From Catenaria anguillulae PL171 (lineage: Eukaryota > Blastocladiomycota > Blastocladiomycetes > Blastocladiales > Catenariaceae): a stretch of DNA of 40,168 bases. The stretch is taken from contig MCFL01000217.1 of assembly GCA_002102555.1 (NCBI GenBank), forward strand, positions 1 through 40,168, in the 5' to 3' direction. Shown here piece after piece: positions 31,781 through 40,168 of this stretch (positions within the stretch are counted from its first letter, which is position 1; every line of letters starts with the position of its first letter). The translations under genes and the position numbers were made by a program. Under the pieces are notes generated by a model. It did no database searches, was not told where the DNA came from, and worked only from the letters and a program-made list of their open reading frames with translations.

Positions 31781-33147
31781 ATGCATTTTACGCACTGGCC
31801 GTCATGGCCCTCTGTCCTCTCGGCCACCAACTCGGCCGCCGACGCCCTGATTCTGATCGCTGCCATCATCGCGGGGATTTCGGCGTTGCACACCTTGTGT
31901 CTCGATTTTTTGATCCCCATTGCGGGCCGTGTGCTGGGCTACTTGCCGCCATCATCAAATGCGCCACCAAAAGCTGGGTCTCCCGAGGCCATTCTTCATG
32001 CACCAGTACCACAGCGCTCGTCAACATCGCAGCTGGCCGGGATGGGCACGCCGACGTCGGACGACCGCATTGACGAAAAACTGGGATCGCGTCAAGCTCG
32101 CCGGCCAGCTTCCCACGACGAGCCTCATGACAATTCCGGTATCAACCAGCGCCTTCAAGAGCCGACAGAGAGAAACGACCAATCTGTCCGTCCAAAACTT
32201 GTTCAGTCCAACCCCAACTCTCGGCTTGCAAACGCCGCGCGCATGTCTCTGGAACGTCTGGCTCTGAGCGGGGATCACATTGGCCGGCGGTCAAGCGTGT
32301 CTGCCAAGCTCATGCATTGGATGCACGATCACCCACCGTTCGGGCACGACCTGACGGTCGAAAACGTGAATGCCACTTGGATGAGTACAGCTGATGTTGA
32401 AGTCGATCCTTTGTGCGTCAAGATCAAGGCGCACATTGATATGGCGAAGCAAGTCGGGGCAAAGTGTAGTTGCATTTTGAAGGACGGATTTCAGCAGTAA
32501 GTTTGTGCTGATTGTATTGGAACCACGAGAATCTGTGCACTGACTTTTACTGACACAGACTCACGTCTGGATCGATCCACTTGACCGACTTTATCGACAT
32601 CGCCGTGCATGCAATGTGTCTCGAGGAATCATGGGACCTCTTGGGACACTTCCAGTACATCTCTGTCGAGCAAGTGCAACTATTTTGGATACAAAAGTGT
32701 GCAGAAGATTGGCGCCGGTCGGACGAAGGGCTGCTTTGCTCGTCGCATGTGCCCTTGTTTGGAAACCCTGAGGCATTACTGTACCTGCTTGGTACGTCTT
32801 CTTCTTGTTGAATTTCCGCCCATGTACGAGCGCACTCATCAGACTCGCTTTAAAAAACGTTTTCAGCCGCACCCGGTCAGTCAAACAAGTGTCGAATCAT
32901 GGCCATCCACGAACTGGCGGCCATGGATCAAGGCACTTGGACACGATGCGTCGATGAGCTGGCGATTCTACAGCTGCTCGAAACCTTGGTTGAGCTGCCC
33001 AATTCACCCAAATTGTGTGAAATGATTCTGGCATTGTTGTCTCGACTTGCTGGACTCTGCGATGACACCTGTCCTGGCAGCACGAATCACGTGGGGCGTG
33101 CTTGTTTGGATTCCCACTCACCGACAAGGGCTCGCAATAGAGAGTAA
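31781..33147 (+). CDS. Membrane-anchored protein of unknown function next to CNG channel
   Basis: Three exons (31781-32496, 32559-32791, 32867-33147; introns 62 and 75 nt) join in phase to 409 residues. One N-terminal hydrophobic segment (ADALILIAAIIAGISALHTL, extending into FLIPIAG) is a likely membrane anchor. A ~120-residue polar, probably disordered stretch follows. The last ~200 residues look like a folded helical domain (CVKIKAHIDMAKQVGAK, FIDIAVHAMCLEESWDLL, ELAILQLLETLVEL, KLCEMILALLSRLAGL) reminiscent of helical-repeat proteins, but I recognise no family. It lies on the same strand as the CNG channel gene, 308 bp upstream. A functional link is possible but unproven. Confidence 0.62.
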
Positions 33148-33455
33148 ACAGGATGTCTTCTTTCCATGTTGTCAGTGCTGGGCTTCTGCCAATTAATAAT
33201 ACACAAAACCCCACACACTGATGCTCAATCACACACAATAGAAAATCAAACCGTTCACACTTCGCGACCGGCGTCGCTCGTCGTCGTCGATCGATGTTCG
33301 GCGCGGTTATCTTCTTGTGCGGAGTGACAGACGATTCCCGCAACACTACCGAGAGTTTCTGGTAAAGTTTAATCATCTCAATTCCGGCTCCCTGCCCAAG
33401 CAATAATCAATGCATTTTGCAATGATAATCCAGACTATGGGCCAAGAGCCCGGCC
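33148..33455. other. Intergenic, upstream of CNG channel gene
   Basis: 308 bp separating two same-strand genes. It includes AATAATACACAAAA around 33195, a possible 3' processing area for the upstream gene, and should include the channel promoter. No coding character seen. Confidence 0.45.
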
Positions 33456-36400
33456 ATGGCAGCCGACGAAAGGCGAGGCATGAACGGCACAACGTCTCTT
33501 TCGTGTGCCCACAAGTCAGCCAGCCCAGCGGTTCCTCGTCTTTTGAATGTCAAAATCAGCTCTTGTTTGCACGCAAGCATGCGAACGTTGAGAATGGATG
33601 CACTAAAATCGAGTTCCACGGTCTTTGCTTTTGCCGCTACGAAGCTGAGACAGTTTCGTGGCCGCGTCGCTCTTGCGCCATTCTCGGATGGTCAGTGTCC
33701 AGAATCCTCTGCCAACCTGGTTCGGTCCCGCTTTATCCTGAATCCAAACAGCAGCCGCTCAATGGCCTGGCGCGCATTCGCGTCCACATGTGCAGTTCTG
33801 CATGCATGGGTGGTACCCATCTTTGGCCTGTTCGATCCACCAGAGAACTCGTTTGTCATGATTCTTTTCCGCTTTACGTGGGCCATGTTGATTGTGGACG
33901 TGCTCGTGTGCTCGTGTACAGCAAAGGTGGATCGGGACGGCGACATGGTCAGCAAAACGCTCTCTGAGTGCGCGTCAAGCTATTTGCGCGACAAGAGGGG
34001 ATACATTGACATCTTGGCGCTCATTCCATTCGACACGAGGGCTCTCCAGGACTTGTATTCCTCAGCCCCAGGGTTGCTCTCAGAGTTGGCTCACGCCAAC
34101 AGATTGCTTGTCCTGTACCGCGTTGCACGATGGGTTCAGCACTTGAATGGCGAGGTCGTTCTCAACATGCACGTAATGTGGATTGCGCAGTCCTTGGTTA
34201 TTGGTTTCCTTGGCATTAATTGGATGGCTGCGTTGTGGTGGACGGTGGGCCAAATGGACTCCAATGCGCGCGATGGCAAGCCTTCTTGGGTCGAAATGGC
34301 TGCACGGAACCCGCAATGGAGGCATGTGTTTGAAAAGAACACCGACGGGACGTGGAAAAGGTCGTGGGAAGTGCGATACGGTCTCGCTTGTTACTGGGTC
34401 ATCAACTGTACGCATTTTTCTTGCTTGCATGGCATGGCGGCCTGTTCGCTGACACGTTGACGTATTGCATCGGTATTTGAAGCCGCCCTGATCCCCGAGC
34501 ACAGTCATTTTTCGGTTCCTTCCTTCCAAGAGCGATGGATCGGTAAAGTGTTTTATGCCCTGTCCCAAACGTTTCTCGTTTGGGTTGCTGGATCGTTCAC
34601 CTCATCTCTTGCCAACCAACGCGCCAACCGCGCCCTTTTTCAGCGTCGTGCCGATGTCATGGCCGATTTCCTCGAGACAAGCCATCTTTCGAAGCAGCTG
34701 CAACAGCGAGTCACCAGGTACATGAATCACGTTTGGCAGCGCACGAGGGGTATTGACCCGTTCACTTTATTGGACGACCTGCCTTCCACGGTCCATGCCG
34801 AGCTGGCAATGAAGGCATACAAGCATTTGCTCATCAAGGTTCCGCTGTTCGAAGGAGCAGACATGGCCTTTTTACGAGCAGTGTGTCTCGCTCTACGTCC
34901 CATCTTGTTTATGGCAGGGGATTACATTATCAGGAAAGGCGATTTGGGGGCCGAGATGGTACGTCCGACGACGACCGTGTGGCGGGATGGTTTGATTCCG
35001 TCCGCTGACTCGCGTCACTCCTGGGTATTATGTACTCAGTATCTGGTGCTTCATGGCGACGTCGAGATTGTTTCCGTCGACGACAGTGGCCGAGAAACGG
35101 TCCTCTCAACAATGCGGTCAGGAGCGTATTTTGGAGAAATCTCTCTGTACGCTGAAAAGCCCCGCTCATGCCAGCCGACAATATGTTCTCACTAGAATTG
35201 ACCTTGAATGTCCCTGTCTGTGTGTATAGATACCTGTCACGTCCACGGACAGTCAGCGTCCGAGCGAAAACAACGGTCGACATTCTCGTGCTCCCAAAGC
35301 ATCACCTGGACCCGATTCTGAAAATGTACCCAGACGTGCATGCACGCATCATGAGCATTGCCCAAGAACACTTGCTCAAGGACGCGGCCCGCCGCGGATC
35401 GGAGCAATCAGCAACCGCACAGGCGGCCGACACCCGTTTGTGTGCGCCAGCAACACCGTCAACTCCAACAATTGCACTCGAGCCCGCCTCGGTCCTGCTT
35501 CGGAGCCAAAACGGTCAGCAGGTGCTCGCTCGGGCACTGAGTGGCAGAAAACCGCCCGCGTCGCTAGTAACCGATAAGGCAGCAGCAGCCGTGGATGTGC
35601 AAGCGAGCAAGAAACGGCTTGCGCAGCGATACCGTGTTGTTAGCATTGATGATGATGGCGATGGCGAAGAGTCAGAGGGAGTCACGGCAGTCAGCTCTCC
35701 TGCGCGTCCAAGGCGGCCGAGCTCGAACGGTAGTCGATCAGCAACAGCAAACACCGCCGGATTAGCCTGTCCTGCGGGCTCTGTGGTCATGGCCGGCTCG
35801 AACGGGACCGCTTGCATACCACCGCACATTCAGCTTGTTACGGTCGCGTCCCCTCTTCGTGACAGTCCAGGCTATGCAAGCGACGCGAATGTCAATAGCA
35901 ACCCATCGGCATCTGAAAAACGAGAAGGAGAAAGCCTAACAGTTCCAACCTCAGAGCTGACGCATGATGCAACGCAGCTGCGCCAGCGTTCCACGTCTGC
36001 CTCTTTTTCACGGAAACCAGGTCGTGACACGCTGCTGCGAACGCGTCTTATGTCGGACGGGGCTGCTCCAAAGCATGTTCATATAGCCGAGTACGTTCTA
36101 CTCTGACGCGGTCGGCCTTGCAATCCTCCCGTTGACGTGCTGTTTTACGAACCTTAGACGTCATGGTGACAATGCCCCGAGTCCCACATCAAATCAGCTG
36201 TCAACGCCTCAACCGCTTCTTCGCACACAGCCGCTGCTCTCAACGCCTCACAGTCAACCACTCGCAAACGCCCGTCATTCTGGGCAGGACTCGGGTGTCT
36301 CGCGAGCAGCCAGCCATCCAGATCGCCTGACAACGCTCATTCGCAACCTTACTCATTCCGGGCGATTGTCTCCCGCCGCCCAGCAAGACCCCAGTCCTCG

Positions 36401-36677
36401 CGCGCTGAGAACGAGTGACTCGCATTGGCAAGCCGTGTCCAACTCCATCGATGCACCACCAACGCCGCATACCACTGTCACAAGCACCCATCAGGAACAT
36501 GAAGACACTGCCGCCAATGTGTTTGAGGACGCAGAGGATGCGGTGCATGCCTCGCTCGACTTTCTGTTCTTCACTCTGGTACCGCTTCAAGAGACGCCGT
36601 CAACACCATTCCAGAGTCTTGATCGCTCCACTGCGGAAGCGAGTGGCACGGAGGACAAGCAGTTGCCAACCAAGTGA
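33456..36677 (+). CDS. Cyclic-nucleotide-gated (CNG/HCN-superfamily) channel with atypical pore
   Basis: Five exons (33456-34407, 34483-34958, 35040-35146, 35230-36090, 36158-36677; introns 75, 81, 83, 67 nt) join in phase to 971 residues. S1-S6 lie near residues 100-370: S2 FTWAMLIVDVLVCSC, S3 GYIDILALIPFDTRAL, a weakly charged S4 (LLVLYRVARWVQHLNGEVV), S5 IAQSLVIGFLGINWMAALWW, S6 FYALSQTFLVWVAGSFTSSLANQ. A C-linker and a clear cyclic-nucleotide-binding domain follow (~435-540): LFEGADMAFL, GDYIIRKGDLGAEM, VLHGDVEIV, GAYFGEISL and SRPRTVSVRAKT, with the FGE and the Arg that contact the ribose-phosphate. The pore reads CYWVINSALIPEHSHFSVP, without GYG or GET. The long tail is disordered. The family senses cAMP/cGMP at the plasma or ciliary membrane. 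Confidence 0.84.
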
Positions 36678-36808
36678 GAGAACGGAGAAATGCATTGTGT
36701 GCACAAGGAGTGATAAATCTTTGTATCAAAGCAGGTTTGACAAACATGTATGCCTCTCGTACAAGCACATAAACCCCAATGGATCAATACAAACACACAC
36801 ACAGACTG

Positions 36809-36814
36809 AATAAA
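36809..36814 (+). terminator. AATAAA polyadenylation signal for CNG channel gene
   Basis: AATAAA 132 bp after the CNG stop codon, just after a short CA-repeat, in the 193-bp convergent gap before the ALDH stop codon at 36871. Motif and position only. Confidence 0.4.
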
Positions 36815-36870
36815 TGTCAAGCATCAAACCCAGCGACCCAGCGACCCACGTTCCGACAGCTGATTCACAT

Positions 36871-38483
36871 CTAGCCAATCCGAATACACACCGTCATTTC
36901 CTCGGTAAAGAACTCGAGCGAACTCGGCCACCCTTCACGGCCAATCCCACTCGCCTTGACGCCTCCAAACGGCATATTGAGATCCCTTGTCATCCAAGTG
37001 TTGACCCAAACTGTTCCCGAATGCAGCTTTGCGCTGACGCGATGCGCCGTGTTGAGTGACTCGGTCCACACGGTGGCTGCCAATCCGTACTGGGTGCCGT
37101 TCGCCCAAGCAATCACCTCGTCCTCGGTATCAAACGGGTAGACACACGTGACGGGCCCGAAAATCTCTTCTTGCATGCACCGCGAAGTGGGCGCCAAGCC
37201 CGTAATGACCGTGGGCGCAACGTAGTACCCGTCCCGCAGATGCGCCGACAGCTCGTCAGCCGGCACACGGTACCCGCCCGTCACAACCTTGCCGCCCTCG
37301 GCTTTGCCAATCTCAATGTAACCAAGAACTTTTTCCATGTGCTCCTTGGACACGAGCGCACCCAAATCCGTCGCTGGATCCTTTGGGTCTCCCACCTTGA
37401 GTCTCTTGACTTTATCGACCAACTGCGACACAAACTCGTCGTAAATGGACCTGTGCACAAACACGCGCGACGTGCACAAGCAAATCTCGCCCTGGTTGCG
37501 GAACGACGAAAACACGGTGGTCGACACCGCACGTGCGAGATCGGCGTCGCCAAACACGAGTGCGGCGTTTTTGCCGCCGAGCTCGAGCGAAAGCTTCTTG
37601 AACATGGGTGCAGCAACGCGCGCAATGCGCTCGCCAGTCACGGTGCCGCCCGTGAAGGAGATGAGCGGCACGTCCTTGTGGGCGACGAGGGCAGCGCCTG
37701 CGTTGGGCCCATTGCCAAAGACCATGTTGACCACACCGGCAGGCAGGTTGGCTTGCTGCATGACCTCGCACAACAAGTAGGCGGTGTGGGAGGTGAATTC
37801 GCTTGGCTTGCACACGCACGTGTTGCCTGTGGCGAGGCACGGCGCAATCTTCCAAGTTAAAAGGTAGAGTGGAAGGTCTGCATTCCGCGACATGGGTTAG
37901 GGCGTGCTGATTAGGGATGCTGTCAAGAAGTTGAGGGAGATGCAAACGCACTCCAAGGACTAATCAACCCGGCCACGCCCACAGGCTCCCGCCGGACATA
38001 GTTTAACGCAGACCCTTGCCCGCGGGGCAGCTGCTCCATTTGGGTGGCCTTTGTGGACTCGTGCAAAATGGCCGACGCAAAAAAACGAAAGTTGTGAATG
38101 GCGCGTGGAATATCGACCGACTTTGCCAAGCTGACGGGCTTGCCCTGATCGGCGCTCTCTGCCTGCGCAAACTCGTCGACCCGGCGCTCGATCCCGTCGG
38201 CAATGGCGTTGAGGAAGCGCGACCGCTCGGCGCGCGGGGTTGCGGCCCAGCCAGGGAATGCATGGCGTGCGGCGGCGACGGCGGTGTCAACGTCAGGCGC
38301 AGTCGAGTTGGGCACGTCAATGTGGTGCTTGCCAGTGCTCGGGTTGGCCATGGGCAGGTACGCTGGTTGCCCCTCGCCGTTGGTGGCGGCAGCTGCGGTG
38401 GCGTGGGGCGTAAAGGCGCCGTTGATGAAATTGGAGATGCGGATGGCCGCAGTGGGCGAGTCATGCAGAGTGCTTGCAGTCAT
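36871..38483 (-). CDS. Aldehyde dehydrogenase, ALDH8A1 / aminomuconate-semialdehyde type
   Basis: Two exons (38483-37952, 37877-36871; 74-nt intron) join in phase at SPWN/LPLYLLTWKIAPCL to 512 residues, usual for the family. NAD(P)-dependent ALDHs oxidise aldehydes to acids. Visible are the cofactor region (CKPSEFTSHTAYLL, FTGGTVTGERIA), the catalytic Glu in LELGGKNAALVF (~275), the catalytic Cys in FRNQGEICLCTSRVFV (~307) and EEIFGPV with PFGGVKASGIGREG. The NQGEICLC motif and the KRLKVGDPKDPATDLGALVS stretch are characteristic of ALDH8A1, which oxidises 2-aminomuconate semialdehyde in tryptophan (kynurenine) breakdown, and of related bacterial semialdehyde dehydrogenases. No targeting peptide is obvious, so it is probably cytosolic. 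The start is the first ATG. Confidence 0.93.
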
Positions 38484-38801
38484 GGTGTCCAATTTGGCTC
38501 TTGCATCGCGGACGATATCTGGCTACCACTACCTACATCCTCGCCTCGCACTTGCCGCCTCCCCAACAAAAACAAACGCGAACGACGCGCGACCATAACC
38601 GCGAAGCCGCGAAGGAGGAATCACAAAGCCAATGTCATATGAGTATTATTCATGGGATAGAACCTCACAACGTGTGTACTTGTGCGTGCCAAATGCATTG
38701 CTTGTTTGGTGGGAAACCTCAAAACTGAACCAACGTTTCTCGGCTACACGGACGCAACCCCCGAGCCTAGCCCGCCATCCTTGAAGTCGCCGAAGTTACG
38801 A
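38484..38801. other. Intergenic, ALDH promoter region
   Basis: 318 bp between the ALDH start and the stop codon of the next minus-strand gene. It should hold the ALDH promoter and the other gene's 3' end. No coding character and no clear motif. Confidence 0.5.
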
Positions 38802-40168
38802 TCACGGCCGACCAGTCAGCGCGGCCGGAGCCGGCGGAACAACGAATTGTCCATGCAGGCGTTCAGCACGATCACCATTCCCATGGCCATCCAAAATCAG
38901 CTGGACGCGCTCATCCACCACCGGCTCTGGTGCTGGTGGGGCTGGCGGCAACGATCCAAACTGAGCCGCCGCTTGGAAGCTTGCGGGCGGAGGACGGCTC
39001 CATTCCGCAGGGTCAGCGTGAGCGCGTGGGCCAAAGAGCATGTCGTCAGAGACGGAACGCCCAGTCGTACCAGCGGCTGGATGCATTGGTGGGAGCGACG
39101 GAAATGCCGAAACGTCGATACTGGTGTGCTCCAAGTCGGGTTTTTGATTCGAAGTCGAGGAGATGGGCGCCGGATCTAAAACGGGACTGGAGCTCGGTTT
39201 CCGAATGCGTCGGTACCCAAAGTAGGCAAGCTGATTCAATTGCCACAGTCAGACCCAATTTACAGACACAACCGACAATGTAAAACGTACAAGAGCAACC
39301 AGCCCGACTCCACCAACGCAGGCCGGCGGGGATGGCACTGCTACTCGACCCTGATTTGATATTGGCGTCTCCTTCCGCTCGCCAGAGCCCAGGGCCGAGG
39401 GAACAAACTGGTCCGACCTGGCAAGTGGAGACAATGATTTATCCGCCAGTGGGAATGAGCCAGTGAAATGGTCCACAAGACAAAAAGGAGGCTGCTGTAC
39501 ATACCAGCGAAACTCGAGGGTACCGGGGGTCCGTTCCGTAATTTCAAACACAGCTACTGCTGTCGCCGCTTGATTGGCCGATGTATCCTGTCCACGAGCG
39601 ACTGTCGATAAGGATTGCCCGCTCACTCCAGAAAAACAGAGCATATGAACGTACAGAAGTGTATCCCAGCACAAGCACCTGGTATCCACCACCACCGTAC
39701 CATGGAGATCATGATCTCCGGGTCGCCGTAAACGGTCGCGTTTACCCACGCTTTTCGCCATCAAGCTCAGAGTACCAAATGGAGCTGATTGGCGAGCCGA
39801 CGAGCCTGTGCCCCAGGAACTGCCTACAGAGAGCCATAGGATCGACCATGGGCGACTTCGGGTACAAAAAAACTGGTTTTTCGCGCGTGGCGTGTCTGGG
39901 TAGGCGCCGTTGTACTGGCGAAAAGGAATCAGACTGGTTAGAACGTTTTGTTGACCGACAGCACCCCATAGACATCATGCAATGTGCGAGTACAGACTGA
40001 GCCCAGCGCATGTTGACCAAATCATAAGTGACTGGATTGAAGACACCTGAGTGATATTTCTTAACGAAGCGTGGACGAGCAGTTTCTTCGGGGCTATGTA
40101 TGCCAGCGCACAGGCAGTCGCCATTCGAGTCCAGACAGTCACAACTGGCAGCGCTTTGATTCCGTCTC
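38802..40168 (-). CDS. Single-pass membrane protein, 5' end outside window
   Basis: Partial gene; its start lies beyond 40168. The 3' part is coherent: an exon ending SSIWYSELDGEKRG splices (67-nt intron, about 39684-39750) into LYVHMLCFSGVSGQSL, then TLEFRW joins SDQFVPSALGSG over an in-frame 87-nt intron (about 39422-39508), then a 60-nt intron (39231-39290) joins PACVGGVGLVAL to LAYFGYRRIRKP. The last junction makes a short membrane helix with a basic stop-transfer flank; a ~140-residue Pro/Ser-rich cytosolic tail ends at 38802. The segment nearest the edge is Cys-rich (SCDCLDSNGDCLCAG, then YHSGVFNPVTYDLVNMRW), which suggests an extracellular domain, so a type I topology. The exon pattern between about 39760 and 39990 is unclear. 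Family not recognised; a wall sensor or receptor is a guess. Confidence 0.55.

Overview
The window reads as nuclear DNA of a compact, fairly GC-rich eukaryote, most likely a zoosporic (flagellated) fungus such as a member of Blastocladiomycota. This is inference from gene content: fungal-type genes (an Npr3/NPRL3 GATOR1 subunit, a stand-alone Nup96/Nup145C, a Cdm1/POLD4-like polymerase subunit) sit next to genes typical of motile, sensory cells (a class C GPCR, a cAMP-receptor-like GPCR, a Kv channel, a cyclic-nucleotide-gated channel). Genes are split by short introns; those whose phases I could reconcile are 56-98 nt (one tentative first intron about 87-102 nt), usually with GTACGT/GTATGT/GTGCGT-like donors. 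I recognised no tRNA, rRNA, transposon, virus-like element or CRISPR array.

Layout. 1-5.7 kb: a small doubtful minus-strand ORF, then a class C GPCR (+) converging on a cAMP-receptor-like GPCR (-). 6.0-9.3 kb: NPRL3 (-). 9.3-10.9 kb: a gene-poor stretch with possible gene remains. 10.9-12.1 kb: an orphan seven-helix protein (+). 12.3-15.4 kb: a Kv-type potassium channel (-) whose C-terminal codons are a 9-bp minisatellite. 16-18.3 kb: a small secreted protein (-) diverging from a Pol delta p12-like subunit (+) with an N-terminal PIP box. 18.9-25.3 kb: a five-exon secreted protein of about 2030 residues (-) with a Cys-rich N-terminus, a linker of about 38 perfect GGGSGT units and four 'choice-of-anchor A'-type domains. 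25.9-28.1 kb: a ubiquitin-specific protease that looks broken. 28.4-31.5 kb: Nup96 (+). 31.8-36.7 kb: a membrane-anchored unknown protein followed on the same strand by a CNG-type channel whose pore lacks a GYG filter. 36.9-38.5 kb: an ALDH8-like aldehyde dehydrogenase (-). 38.8 kb to the edge: the 3' part of a single-pass membrane protein gene (-).

The genes are not an operon, but three heptahelical receptors and two ion channels in about 36 kb form a loose sensory neighbourhood; the GPCRs could feed cyclic-nucleotide signalling that the CNG protein reads (inference). The most striking item is the giant CAA-domain protein: differences between its linker repeats are silent in the minus-strand coding frame, which argues for selection on the protein. 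Exon boundaries were worked out by hand from splice dinucleotides, reading phase and family patterns; they are models, not transcript evidence.
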